From Microcaldota archaeon (GTDB lineage Archaea > B1Sed10-29 > B47-G15), in assembly GCA_003660975.1 (NCBI GenBank), contig QMVG01000001.1:183900-247899 (forward strand): a DNA stretch of 64,000 bases, written 5' to 3'. Shown here piece after piece: positions 52,104-62,043 of the stretch. Each line of letters starts with the position of its first letter. The first letter of the stretch is position 1. Under the pieces are notes generated by a model. The model had not been told where the DNA came from. It did not search any database and was given only the letters and a program-made list of their open reading frames with translations. Both the position numbers and the translations under genes were made by a program.

Positions 52104-55100
52104 TTATGTTGGCTTTTCATAATACAAGCTGCCCAGCATAGAGTAAAGCACCATATTATTGCCTAAACTGTCTTGGCAGATGTCTGGATCTCTGCCAAAG
52201 GCAATGAAATCAGGGGAATTCCAATTGCTTGAGCTAACAATGTAAACCCTTCTATTGTTCCTATATACAAGGTAATGGGTGCCAGAAGCAGTTGTAAGCA
52301 CTCTAACTTGCTTGCCTTCAAAGAGCCTCTCAGTGTTCGTCCAGCTTTCTCCGTCATCCGAGGACACCTTATGCCAGATGTATGACTGATTTTCATAGAA
52401 TACATGTAGGTTGCCTGAAGCATCTCTGCTGATCGCAGGATGTCTTCCATAGCCAATAAAAACAGATTTATTCCACCGTATAAGCGAGAGGTTAAGAGGG
52501 CCTTTTGACCTAAGGAAGTATAGCTTATTACCAGTTGCCTCCAGCACGAGGGCCATACTGTTGGGCATGGCAATACAATCAAGGAACCTAACAGCAGAGA
52601 GGTTGCTGGCTACAACCCTTTTCTGCTTAAAGCTGTCGTTATTGTATGCCATGTAAGGCATGCTCCTGTTCAGGTAAAACAGCCATATGGAAGTATCTGG
52701 ATTCTCCAGAGCACATGGGAATGTCCTGTGCATCTTTTTGTATTGGAAGAGCCTTTCAGCTCTAGACCAGGTATTGCCATTATCGCTGCTGTTCAATGCA
52801 TACACTTGCATGCCATCAAGAAAACTGTGGAAAACACTCAATACATTATTCGAATCCTTCATTATGCTTGGTTGCGAGGCTCCAAAGTTTCTCCTTCCAG
52901 CTATTGAAAACTGCGTACCTAAACTTAGGTTTACATAGAAATGCGAGCTTGTGCTGTTTTCATTTCCATACCAGTCGCTAACTGAAGCTGTCACATTATG
53001 CCAGCCTCCCTCGAATTCCCAAGGGCTTGAAGCAATGATCCTATAACCTCCAGCAATTGGCATGCTTTCTATTATGCCCAATCTCTTCCACCTCAATGCT
53101 CCTGAGCTGTTTATCAGGACAGAGAGACTGTCTGGCTTTACTCCTGAAACCAGGTCAATTGCCTTTACTGTTACATTTACCCAGCTGTTGTTCCACTTTC
53201 CGCCTTTTGAAGGCCTTTCTATAACTATTATTGGGGCTTTTGCATCAAACCAATTTCTTACACTTATGCTATTTGCCCTTGACTTCCACTCATAGTCATC
53301 TGCCTTGCATGTTATGTTCCAGTTGTAATCTTTCTCTTCTGGGAAAACATAATACGCTGTGTAAATACCCAAGCTTTTATTGTATCTCATCTCTCTCTTC
53401 CTTATGATGGAGCTGTCATTAACAAAAAGCTCACAAGGCACTTTCTTCTGAAGCTCTCCGTCAGATATGTTAAATGGATACTGCCATCTCGTTTGTAAAG
53501 GACTTGCCACATGAAACTCGTCGTTGTTATTGACAAGAGGTCTTTCCCCTCCATAGTAAACAATCACTGGGTGCTTGGCAGTTACATGGCCTTTGATATA
53601 TGAAGCACCTGAGCCATCCTGGATCCTGTAAGCTTCCCACGCCTTCATGTTGCTGTGGCTGACTTGGTTAGGAGAATTGCCATTGTCATGATATACAATA
53701 TTTGTGTTGTTCATGAGAGATAGGACACTAATATTTATAGGCATAAAACCAGAACCATTAAAGTAAAAGCTCACATTGTAACCAATAGAGACATGTCTTG
53801 CTCCAAGTGCAGAGGCATATTCACTTTGGTCATTCAACGTTCCCCAACTAACGCTTATATCATCATCAGCAGAAACCTCAAGCAAGGTGTTGGCAGAGGA
53901 ACCAGCGTTTACAAATATCAGCTTTTTATCAGCAGGAATGCTGCGCGTCCTGCTTCCCCCTCCCCAGTTTACAGTAACAGATGTCCCTACTTTTCCAAAG
54001 ACCTGTGTTATCCTGGTTGAAGCAGTTCCATATGGGAACAAATAATATGTCGCATTTTTTCCCAGGGGCGTATAGCCAACATCTCTTGCTGTAAACGAAT
54101 CGCTCTCTCCTGTAATAATCCATATGTTTTTATCTGCTTCAACCTTGGCAACTTTTCCAGCAGCCAAGTCATAGTATGGCACAGAGCTGCCAGGATTTAT
54201 TGAGCTGATCTGCCTTGTTGCCAAAATCTGCCCTGTTGAGAAGTCTCTTATGTTGACGTTTACTGGAGGATTTTCGTATGTCATGAACCACAGCCTTGTG
54301 CCTAAAGAATCATGGTTGCTTGAAAGTATGTAGAATGTTTTGGCATAATAGCTGTGGTTGGCATGAACTGTAGCTCCTACAGAATACACTGCCCCCTCTA
54401 GGTCATTTAAATTTGTGTCCCATCTTGAAACCATGCCTGCATATATAAAAACAGGATACGTTGAGTGAATTATATAGTTGTCAGGTGCCATGTTTGTATT
54501 GTAATACCTCCATGTAGCTGCTTTGTTATAGAAGCAGGTGCTGTGAGCTGTTTCTCCGTCGTCATTTAGGTCTTCAAGGCAAATTGAGTTGTTATCATGT
54601 AAGGAAACAAAGTCTATTGTATTTGCCACTCTAACAAAATAGTGATATATGTAAAAATCTCCAAAATCTGGTTTTTCTTTGCTCCCACTCTCATTCGTAT
54701 CAAAGTAAACATAGAACTTTGTTGTGCTTTTGTTACTTATGTTCAAGTCAAACGTTATTGTAACATATGGTCTCTCCTCACTGTAAGTGGTGTTCCATGT
54801 TATGAGATATGGGTGGCCTTTCTTTTGAGCGATTCCGTCTTCAGTTACAACCCTTATTGAATTTCTGTCAATACTGCGATGTGATAGGTAACCATAAGAT
54901 GAGAAATTGATTTTTACTGTAATTGGCTCATTTAACCTGGCAAGGTTTTTCCTCTCATCGATGCTGAATTTAATTCTGTAGGCCCAGGACTTATTCCACC
55001 AGTTAGTATAGCTACTGTTTATCAGCTCGTTGCTCACATTCGTGTAATTTGCGTAAAAAGCCACTGACCTGTTCGGATACGCTTTGCCAACAGTAAATGG

Positions 55101-58100
55101 CTTCGGGTATTCTGTTTGGTCCCACGCGTCAAAGTTGGCGAGCTTGAAAGCCTCAACCCGTTTTGTGATGTTATTATTTTTCTCATTTGGCTCGCTTTTC
55201 TCATCAGCAGGGTCTGCTGACAGCAAGACACTGTGCTTTCCCAAACTAGGATACCAGAAGAAATACGTTGTGTTATGTGAAGAAGCAGAAATGTTCAGCC
55301 TTGTGCTGTTGTGGTAATTTCCATCTATGTAAATACTTATGTTTGTGTAAGGGGACTTTTTTGAACCCAAGTTGAACACAACGACCTTTATCAAGGTCCT
55401 ATTTCCCCCATACAGTTTGCTTGGAATAAAAGTAATGTTTTCATCTCTTAATTCCAGCTCAGGGTAATTGCCTATGAACACTTGGTCAAAAGATGTCTTT
55501 GAATCATAGTTCATAGCAGAACAGCTGACATTCCACAGTATCACACCTTCACTGCTAAAGCTTCTGTTAAACTCATACAAGGCAGAGCTTACATTGTACC
55601 TCATAGGTCTTGACTGCCAGCCCCCGCTAATGTTGAAAGATATATTGCAGTGTGCATCACTTGCCAATGACTTGTTTATTGGATATCCTGACTTGTTTGT
55701 GTAGTTAGAATAGAAATGTGCCTGCTCTCCTGTTAATATAACGTTAGAACCTCCCTTGGCATCTGTTGAATCCCAGATCTGCTGTTTGCTTTCATACCTG
55801 ACCTCTAAAAGCCTTGTAATGTTGTTGTTGTCTTCCAAGCTTTCTGTTATTTCGTTCTTTGGGTCCACAGACAGATTGACAACATATTTTCCAACCTTAG
55901 TTGCTGTCCAGAAGAAGACAGTGTGATTCCTTCCATGGCCAGAAATGTTCAGCCTTGTGCTATTTACATATGTCGTGTTTATCCAGAGTGTTACATTGAC
56001 ATAGACCGCTCTTTCACTACCGCTGTTGTTTACAGTTATGTTAAAGTAAATTTTCTGAAATTTCCTACCTACATCTGAAAAGGCAACAGAGCTGTTGCTG
56101 ATATTGAGGTCAGGAGACGAGGAGATATGCACAGTGTCCGCATCTCTCTTGTCTTCGTAGTAATCAAGTGAGCAGCTTACATTCCAGTTAAAGTCTCCTG
56201 GATTCTCAAAGCTTCTAGCATACTCATAAAGTTTCTTGCTGGCATTGTACCTCATGTTTTTCCATCCTGTCCAGCCTCCAGAAACATTGAAGTTTACATA
56301 ACAATGGCTTAAACTCTCTTCACCATATATGTCTTTGCTTAATTCATGCCTTCTAGGCGTTACATTAAACACACCAAGCTCTGTGATTTCTGTGTCGTTC
56401 CAGTAGACAGTATCATTCTTTAACGTGACATTGATAAGTATCGAACCAGGGTCTTCATTTTCCGGGATCTTTATCCTCAAATACCCGTAATCACATTTAG
56501 TGCCTGATGAACACGGAGCCACACAGCCACCAACCCATTCATGCTCGTGTTGAGGTGTCTCTGGCCCTAGAAGATAATCACAACCATCTCTGCAGTCAGT
56601 CAGAGTCCATGAGCTTCCATCGTCGCTGTATGCCTGGTCATCGTTGTCTGAGTCCTGACTGTCGTAGTTCAAATAATCTCCCTCTATCTTTGACTCATTG
56701 GCAAAATAACTGAAGAAATAGCCCCTTATTCCAGAAGGAGCGTTAGCAGTTCCGGCCGCCCCCCAATCAATAGTTATGTACCAATAGCCTCCTGATTTGT
56801 ATGGTTTAAATCTGTTATATCTCACACCCGCTCTGTCATAGTCGTCCTCATTGTTCAATCCATACCAGTTCAGAGCAGGGAATGTTTTTCTAGCTTCACC
56901 AGCGTTCAGGTTGTCATAGTAAATGTAAAACGACTTTGATGACGAGGCAGTTATATTAACAGGAAATGAGAGCCAAACATCGTTGTTACTGCACCTTCCT
57001 ATTTTTCTTGGCAGCTCTCTTCCAGCTTCTATATCGTAAACTCTGACATCTTTGCAATCTTCCCTTATGTGTGATGATGGGTCAAAGTGCAGATAAAGCA
57101 CATCGTTAACCCTTGTTATTCCTTCACTTTCGGTTACCGTTATCTTTCTTCTTCTTTTCCAAGAAGTGTCCCACCAGCCAATAGGTAAGGCAGGGTCTGA
57201 GGCATTTGAGTAATTAGCGTAAAAAGTCACCTGCTGGCCTTCATACTTCGCTCCAGTGCTGTATTTTTCTCCAGAGTCCGTTTCGTCCCAAATTTTCAAG
57301 TAAGTTGTATATGAGACGTTAACTGCTTTTGAAGCGTTATTATTATTTTCCTTTGCCTCCCCTATCTTGTCTAAGGAGTCAACAGATACGCGTAAGGTTC
57401 TCGGTCCTCCCATCGCAGGTGTCCAGTTGATGTAAACTTTAACAGAGCTTCCACCAGCTATGTTCGTGTATGTGCTATTTATATATCTATTTCCATCCCA
57501 AAGCGAGATGTTAACATTGTTTCCCTGTAAGCTTCCGTTATTGAAAACAGAGATGTTAACTCTAGCTTTGTTTCCCTGTCTGAGTGCAGTTGGCACAGAG
57601 ATGTTTTCAGAGCATATAACAAAATCAGGCGCTGCTCCTACGTCTATACTGTCATTGGCCTCCAAATGGCTTGAATAATCTCCCCCACAACTTACATTCC
57701 AGTAGAAATGCCCCTCTTTGGGAAAGGACATAATATATTCTGAAAGCCCCTTTGATTCATTGTACCACATATGATACCAAGGACTTTGCGTGCCACTGTA
57801 ATTGAAAGTCACATTACAGTCCCTGTACGTTTCAACATTGCCATAGTCAACAGCCAGCTCATACCTTTTAGGAGTCACATTGTAAAACCTGCCTGTGCTT
57901 ATTACAGTGTCATTCCAATAATCGTTGTCTGCTTTTGTGATTACATAGATAAGCACACTGCCCGGGTCATAGTCGGGAGGTATTGTGAGCGTTATATTTC
58001 CGTAATCACACCTCGTTCCACTGCCACAAGGGGCTCTTATTGCGCAGCTCCACTCTTGCTTATGTGAAACAGTTGAGCTTCCAATCCAGTAATCGCAAGA

Positions 58101-58874
58101 GCCATAGCAATCTGTATGAGTCCATGAGACACCATCTTCTGAGTACTGCACATCATCCTGTGCATTCTCCTGACTCCAATAGTTTAGCTTTCTTACCGTC
58201 ATATTTTCGTCATTAACGTATTTGCTTGTAAAGTAAGCTCTTATTCCGCTGGGAGATGCAGAAGTTCCAGCTGCCCCCCAGTCAATAGCTATGGTCCAGT
58301 TACCATTGTCCTTATATGGTTTCATCCTGTCAAACCTTACACCTGACCTTGCATAGTAATTCTCGCTGTTGCGCCCATACCAGTTCACATTTGGAAACCG
58401 TGTTCTTGGACTTCCAGCTTTTGGGTTGTTGTAATATACAAAAAATGTCTTGTTTTTGTTGGCAGAGATATTTACAGGGAAGGAAAATTCCACATAATTA
58501 TCAGAACAGTTTCCTATTTTTCTTGGAAATTCATGACCAGAAGCATTGACAACCCTGACATCGTTGCAATCTGCTCTTACTTTGCCACCTGGATTAAAAG
58601 AAACATAGACCACATCATTGGTTCTGGAAACACCATAGCTCTCTGATATGTTAAACATCAACCTATTAGCCCATGACTCATTCCACCAAGAATAAATGGG
58701 GTTAGCAGTAAACGTATAATTAGCGTAGAACCTTACATTTTCATTTGGAATTTTACTGCCTGTAGTATATGGCTTTGGTGTATCTGTTTCATCCCAAATG
58801 TCAAGGGAATCTGAAAAGACAGAATGACTTAACAGTATTAATAATAAGAATATTATTACAGCATTTCTCTTCAT
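52104..58874 (-). CDS. Giant modular secreted protein with DUF2341-, CARDB- and Asp-box-like domains
   Basis: 2256 residues with a signal peptide (AVIIFLLLILLSHSVFS). Four units begin with WDxTD-type blocks (near residues 25, 525, 1030 and 1247: SLDIWDETDTPKPYTTG, YLKIWDETDSG, QQIWDSTDAKGG, FDAWDQTEYPKPF). Three carry a DUF2341-like domain (WWNESWANRLMFNIS, WWDTSWKRRRKITV, WWNKSWAYRIKFSI), and CARDB-like domains follow (ALRQGNKARVNISVFNNGS). The last about 250 residues hold Asp-box repeats of the sialidase/BNR type (SSDNGNTWSRAERLF and SSDDGESWTNTERLF), suggesting a beta-propeller. No C-terminal membrane anchor is seen. Sequon-rich. Probably a long adhesin or matrix protein. Confidence 0.75.
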   Translation of the reverse strand: MKRNAVIIFLLLILLSHSVFSDSLDIWDETDTPKPYTTGSKIPNENVRFYANYTFTANPIYSWWNESWANRLMFNISESYGVSRTNDVVYVSFNPGGKVRADCNDVRVVNASGHEFPRKIGNCSDNYVEFSFPVNISANKNKTFFVYYNNPKAGSPRTRFPNVNWYGRNSENYYARSGVRFDRMKPYKDNGNWTIAIDWGAAGTSASPSGIRAYFTSKYVNDENMTVRKLNYWSQENAQDDVQYSEDGVSWTHTDCYGSCDYWIGSSTVSHKQEWSCAIRAPCGSGTRCDYGNITLTIPPDYDPGSVLIYVITKADNDYWNDTVISTGRFYNVTPKRYELAVDYGNVETYRDCNVTFNYSGTQSPWYHMWYNESKGLSEYIMSFPKEGHFYWNVSCGGDYSSHLEANDSIDVGAAPDFVICSENISVPTALRQGNKARVNISVFNNGSLQGNNVNISLWDGNRYINSTYTNIAGGSSVKVYINWTPAMGGPRTLRVSVDSLDKIGEAKENNNNASKAVNVSYTTYLKIWDETDSGEKYSTGAKYEGQQVTFYANYSNASDPALPIGWWDTSWKRRRKITVTESEGITRVNDVLYLHFDPSSHIREDCKDVRVYDIEAGRELPRKIGRCSNNDVWLSFPVNITASSSKSFYIYYDNLNAGEARKTFPALNWYGLNNEDDYDRAGVRYNRFKPYKSGGYWYITIDWGAAGTANAPSGIRGYFFSYFANESKIEGDYLNYDSQDSDNDDQAYSDDGSSWTLTDCRDGCDYLLGPETPQHEHEWVGGCVAPCSSGTKCDYGYLRIKIPENEDPGSILINVTLKNDTVYWNDTEITELGVFNVTPRRHELSKDIYGEESLSHCYVNFNVSGGWTGWKNMRYNASKKLYEYARSFENPGDFNWNVSCSLDYYEDKRDADTVHISSSPDLNISNSSVAFSDVGRKFQKIYFNITVNNSGSERAVYVNVTLWINTTYVNSTRLNISGHGRNHTVFFWTATKVGKYVVNLSVDPKNEITESLEDNNNITRLLEVRYESKQQIWDSTDAKGGSNVILTGEQAHFYSNYTNKSGYPINKSLASDAHCNISFNISGGWQSRPMRYNVSSALYEFNRSFSSEGVILWNVSCSAMNYDSKTSFDQVFIGNYPELELRDENITFIPSKLYGGNRTLIKVVVFNLGSKKSPYTNISIYIDGNYHNSTRLNISASSHNTTYFFWYPSLGKHSVLLSADPADEKSEPNEKNNNITKRVEAFKLANFDAWDQTEYPKPFTVGKAYPNRSVAFYANYTNVSNELINSSYTNWWNKSWAYRIKFSIDERKNLARLNEPITVKINFSSYGYLSHRSIDRNSIRVVTEDGIAQKKGHPYLITWNTTYSEERPYVTITFDLNISNKSTTKFYVYFDTNESGSKEKPDFGDFYIYHYFVRVANTIDFVSLHDNNSICLEDLNDDGETAHSTCFYNKAATWRYYNTNMAPDNYIIHSTYPVFIYAGMVSRWDTNLNDLEGAVYSVGATVHANHSYYAKTFYILSSNHDSLGTRLWFMTYENPPVNVNIRDFSTGQILATRQISSINPGSSVPYYDLAAGKVAKVEADKNIWIITGESDSFTARDVGYTPLGKNATYYLFPYGTASTRITQVFGKVGTSVTVNWGGGSRTRSIPADKKLIFVNAGSSANTLLEVSADDDISVSWGTLNDQSEYASALGARHVSIGYNVSFYFNGSGFMPINISVLSLMNNTNIVYHDNGNSPNQVSHSNMKAWEAYRIQDGSGASYIKGHVTAKHPVIVYYGGERPLVNNNDEFHVASPLQTRWQYPFNISDGELQKKVPCELFVNDSSIIRKREMRYNKSLGIYTAYYVFPEEKDYNWNITCKADDYEWKSRANSISVRNWFDAKAPIIVIERPSKGGKWNNSWVNVTVKAIDLVSGVKPDSLSVLINSSGALRWKRLGIIESMPIAGGYRIIASSPWEFEGGWHNVTASVSDWYGNENSTSSHFYVNLSLGTQFSIAGRRNFGASQPSIMKDSNNVLSVFHSFLDGMQVYALNSSDNGNTWSRAERLFQYKKMHRTFPCALENPDTSIWLFYLNRSMPYMAYNNDSFKQKRVVASNLSAVRFLDCIAMPNSMALVLEATGNKLYFLRSKGPLNLSLIRWNKSVFIGYGRHPAISRDASGNLHVFYENQSYIWHKVSSDDGESWTNTERLFEGKQVRVLTTASGTHYLVYRNNRRVYIVSSSNWNSPDFIAFGRDPDICQDSLGNNMVLYSMLGSLYYEKPT

Positions 58875-58884
58875 TTACCTGCCC

Positions 58885-59934
58885 CTATATTTCTTTTTTC
58901 TTGGCCTTCAGTGTTTTTAAGTCATAATCAGTATGTAAGAATTCAATAAACTTCTCCTTAATGCCTTTCTTCCTTTCCTCTTTCTTCTCTGCTTTCTCTT
59001 CGGCTTTTTTCACAGGGCTTCCTTTTATGGTTTCAAGAGCCTCTATTTTTTTCATAACAGCTTCGCTTTTTCTACGCTTCATCATGCCAAAGAGTCCTCT
59101 GAAGTCTCCTATTATGTCTCCTTTTAATGTGTGCTTTATCTTCTTGAAGAATTTCAGCTCCTCCCTCTTTTCAACCTTTTTCACTTTCTCACTTGGCATT
59201 TTCTTTGCCGCTTTTTTCATCTTCAAGCTTATGCCGATTATATCCTGAGTTAGCTCTCTTAGGGCAACTGAAGATGGTGCCTCTGGGTCAAAGATAACCA
59301 CAGGTGTTCTATGAGCAATTGCTTCCTGTAATACCCTGTCTTCAGGGATTATTCCCAGTATTCTCTCTTCTGTGATGTTTTCCACTTCTTCTGGTAGGAG
59401 TTCATATTCGTACTCTCCAACCCTATTTATTACCACTCCCAAAACATTTTTCTTGAAGGCTTTAGCAAGCCTGGCGCATCTCAATGCCTCAACAACAGCA
59501 GGAAGCTCTGGGTTAGTGACAATCAAGATGTCATCGCTGTTTTCTATTGTAAGTATCGTTTCCTTACCCAAGCCATCAGGACCATCAAGTATGATAAGGT
59601 CTGATTCTTTCCTAAGCCTTCTTACAACCTTCATCAGCTCTTCCGGGTCTATGTCTTTTAGGTCTTTTAGCACCATAGAAAAGGAGACGATGGTTAGCCC
59701 AGATGGGTGTTCTATCAGAACATCCCTGATTTTCATCTTCCTTTTCAGCACCTTGTCAATCGTGTGCTCAGCAGGCACAAGACCTAAATGCAAACCTGCT
59801 GTCGGAGAGGTAAAATTTGTTTCAACGAGAATATTGTCATATTTATTTTGCTGCAGTAGTGCAGACATGTTAACAGCTATTGTGGTCTTCCCAACACCTC
59901 CCTTTCCTGATATAATGCCTATAACCCTGGCCAT
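58885..59934 (-). CDS. MinD/ParA-type ATPase with basic C-terminal extension
   Basis: 349 residues from ATG 59934 (GGTG upstream). Deviant Walker A ISGKGGVGKTTIAVN at the start, then LIILDGPDG (about 115) and VTNPELPAVVEALRC; these are MinD features. After about residue 230 comes an extension of about 120 residues, Lys/Glu-rich and coiled-coil-like (KKAEEKAEKKEERKKGIKEK), not usual in MinD. In Haloferax, MinD-type proteins place archaella and chemoreceptors at the pole; here it is transcribed divergently from the archaellin gene with a shared palindromic TATA, so a similar role is likely but inferred. Confidence 0.85.
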   Translation of the reverse strand: MARVIGIISGKGGVGKTTIAVNMSALLQQNKYDNILVETNFTSPTAGLHLGLVPAEHTIDKVLKRKMKIRDVLIEHPSGLTIVSFSMVLKDLKDIDPEELMKVVRRLRKESDLIILDGPDGLGKETILTIENSDDILIVTNPELPAVVEALRCARLAKAFKKNVLGVVINRVGEYEYELLPEEVENITEERILGIIPEDRVLQEAIAHRTPVVIFDPEAPSSVALRELTQDIIGISLKMKKAAKKMPSEKVKKVEKREELKFFKKIKHTLKGDIIGDFRGLFGMMKRRKSEAVMKKIEALETIKGSPVKKAEEKAEKKEERKKGIKEKFIEFLHTDYDLKTLKAKKKEI

Positions 59935-59970
59935 AACAGCACCACTCAACAGTAATAAACATAACAGGAA

Positions 59971-59982
59971 TTTATATAAATA
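59971..59982. promoter_or_regulatory. Shared, palindromic TATA element between minD-like gene and archaellin
   Basis: TTTATATAAATA; its core TTTATATAAA is a palindrome. It lies about 37 bp upstream of the minus-strand ATG (59934) and about 45 bp upstream of the archaellin start, so it may serve both directions. Confidence 0.45.
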
Positions 59983-60026
59983 GGTAGTGCCTAAGAATTA
60001 CTGGTTCAATATATTGAGTGAAGACT

Positions 60027-60635
60027 ATGAAAAGAGCCATATCTGGAATTGGTGTGCTTATAATTTTTATAGCTTTGATTCTCGTAGCTGCTGTGGCAGC
60101 CATGGTTTTGCTCCAAACAGTTAGCAGCTTGGAAGGTCAAGCATTGGCAACTGGGAAGGAAACCAAAGGAGAGGTATCCACAAAACTTAGGATACAGTCA
60201 GTCATAGGGAAGACAGACAATGCAGAGAACCCCACGAAGGTGGTCTATCTCAGAATTACTGCTAAATTAGCCCCTGGTTCCTCTGATATCATACTGAATC
60301 ACACGATATTTAGATATGCAACAGAGAATGAGGTGATTGCAGGAGCTGCATATAATACAACACCTCCTGGGGAGAACTCCCCAGAAGGGGCATATAAATC
60401 AACAAACAACATAACATATTCTGCTGTTTTCTTGAATTATCCCCCTGACATGTCCCAGAATTTGAAGACAGCTGTTAAGGAAGGAGACATTGTTGAATTC
60501 TGGTATAAACCAACAAACCTCAGAGCAGACACAAATGTTGAAATCTCATTTATTCTGGGAAGCGGAGCAACAGAGACAGTTTACTTCAGGACTCCTTCTG
60601 TGCTAAGGGGACAGTATATGAGCCTCTTCCCGTAA
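60027..60635 (+). CDS. Archaellin (archaellum filament subunit)
   Basis: 202 residues from ATG 60027 (GAGTGA upstream; GTG 60018 is in frame). MKRAISGIGVLIIFIALILV is an archaellin-type class III signal with GIG motif and a conserved hydrophobic helix, followed by a beta-rich head with sequons. Only one archaellin copy is seen in the window; further copies may lie elsewhere. First gene of the archaellum operon. Confidence 0.85.
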   Translation: MKRAISGIGVLIIFIALILVAAVAAMVLLQTVSSLEGQALATGKETKGEVSTKLRIQSVIGKTDNAENPTKVVYLRITAKLAPGSSDIILNHTIFRYATENEVIAGAAYNTTPPGENSPEGAYKSTNNITYSAVFLNYPPDMSQNLKTAVKEGDIVEFWYKPTNLRADTNVEISFILGSGATETVYFRTPSVLRGQYMSLFP

Positions 60636-60704
60636 AGCACAACAAATCTTTAAATACTTAATCCTTTTAATACTCTTAGCTAATAGTATAAATGAGGTAA
60701 TGGA

Positions 60705-61544
60705 ATGAGACTGCAGAACAAGAAAGTGCAAAATTTGGACGAATTGCTAAAATCAACAGTAGGCGAATACGAAGAAAGTCCTGAAGAGGAAAAGCCAGAA
60801 ACAGAGGATATAGAAGGGGAAATAGAGGAAACAGAGGATGAGGAAGCAGAGAAGAAAGAGGAGAAAGAAGAGAAAAAGGAAGAAAAAGCAAAGGTAGATG
60901 TAATAAAGCCAGAAGAAAAGAAGACAGAAGTGGTTGCCCCAGTGACCTCTGTAGCTATAAAACAACTGGAAGCGCGCCTTACGGAATTGGAAGGCGCGAT
61001 AAATATGATAAAAAACACCAATAAGGTAACTGCTCAGCGCCTGGAAAACGTGGAAAAGAACATAGAAGACCTGCTTTCAATATATGAGCTGGTTACTAAT
61101 CAGATAAATCCATTTATTGACGAACAGATAAAACAAGAAAAGCTGCCTCGTGAGGAGAAAGCAGAGAAGAAGACGGAGGAGGCACCAATTAAGAAGAAAG
61201 CTCCAAAAGAAGAAGTAAAAACAATAGAGAAAGTTGGGGGTAAGAAGGTCTTATTAGATAGCCTAGACCTCTCAAAGGCAGAGACAGTTGCGGATGTTAT
61301 AGAGTGGCTTAAATTTCTTATATCAAAGGTGGGACATCAGGGCTTGGAAAGAGTGTTGGATTATTATGTGGTTGTTGGTTGGATATCAGAAGATGTGAAG
61401 CAGCAGTTAATAACATACAGCAAAGGAATTCGTGTCCCAGATGAACCTGTTTATGACACAGAGGTCTCAATGCCCAAACTGGATGCAAAAGACCATGAGG
61501 AATCACTGAGGTATATAGGCAAGATAAAAGGGTTTGTAATATAG
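60705..61544 (+). CDS. Archaellum motor protein with FlaC- and FlaD/E-type regions
   Basis: 279 residues. A very acidic N-terminal linker (about 20-65), then a FlaC-like coiled coil (LENVEKNIEDLLSIYELVTN, NPFIDEQI), a basic linker and the FlaD/E domain near the C terminus (LLDSLDLSKAETVADVIEWL; LERVLDYYVVVGWISEDVKQ). These proteins form the cytoplasmic ring around FlaH/FlaI and link it to chemotaxis input. Single fused protein instead of separate FlaC, FlaD and FlaE. GAGG before the ATG. Confidence 0.8.
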   Translation: MRLQNKKVQNLDELLKSTVGEYEESPEEEKPETEDIEGEIEETEDEEAEKKEEKEEKKEEKAKVDVIKPEEKKTEVVAPVTSVAIKQLEARLTELEGAINMIKNTNKVTAQRLENVEKNIEDLLSIYELVTNQINPFIDEQIKQEKLPREEKAEKKTEEAPIKKKAPKEEVKTIEKVGGKKVLLDSLDLSKAETVADVIEWLKFLISKVGHQGLERVLDYYVVVGWISEDVKQQLITYSKGIRVPDEPVYDTEVSMPKLDAKDHEESLRYIGKIKGFVI

Positions 61545-61552
61545 GTGTTTAA

Positions 61553-62032
61553 ATGGGTTTTAGCACAGTTGCTGCACAAGCAATATTTTTCATAGTTGTA
61601 ATCTTAGCAGCTGTTTCTTTATCTGCTGTTTTTATATCCTATATGGATGCAACAACCGCTGCAACAGGCCTGCGTTCTAGGACTCTTATAAAACAGATGA
61701 GCACGGACATTGTTGTGACAGATGTCGTTGCCAATGCCACTAACTTTACTGTTTCTCTTAGAAATGTTGGTGACACAATCCTTGTTCCGAACCTGACAGA
61801 TGTGTTTATAAGTGGAGCATATGTCAGTAGGAGCAATAGGACCGTTTATGTTGAGGCTTCAACAGATACAAGGAATTCTGGTTTATGGGACCCCTATGAG
61901 AGGCTTATCATAAAGGGATGGACTTTGGGGAATCACAGGCTCACAGTAGGCCAGACATATGAGATGAAGGTAGAGGAAGAGCACGGCATTTCTGCCACAT
62001 ATGAGTTTGTGCCTAGCGATGGACCTATATAG
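61553..62032 (+). CDS. FlaF/FlaG-type archaellum stator protein
   Basis: 159 residues. Membrane helix near the N terminus (QAIFFIVVILAAVSLSAVFI) and a beta-sandwich outside domain (FTVSLRNVGDTILVPNLTDV). FlaF and FlaG form the stator that holds the motor to the S-layer. The start MGFSTVAAQAIFFI resembles FlaF; the IFFI core resembles FlaG. The start signal is GGTGTTTAAATG. Confidence 0.72.
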   Translation: MGFSTVAAQAIFFIVVILAAVSLSAVFISYMDATTAATGLRSRTLIKQMSTDIVVTDVVANATNFTVSLRNVGDTILVPNLTDVFISGAYVSRSNRTVYVEASTDTRNSGLWDPYERLIIKGWTLGNHRLTVGQTYEMKVEEEHGISATYEFVPSDGPI

Positions 62033-62043
62033 GAGAGGTCTAT

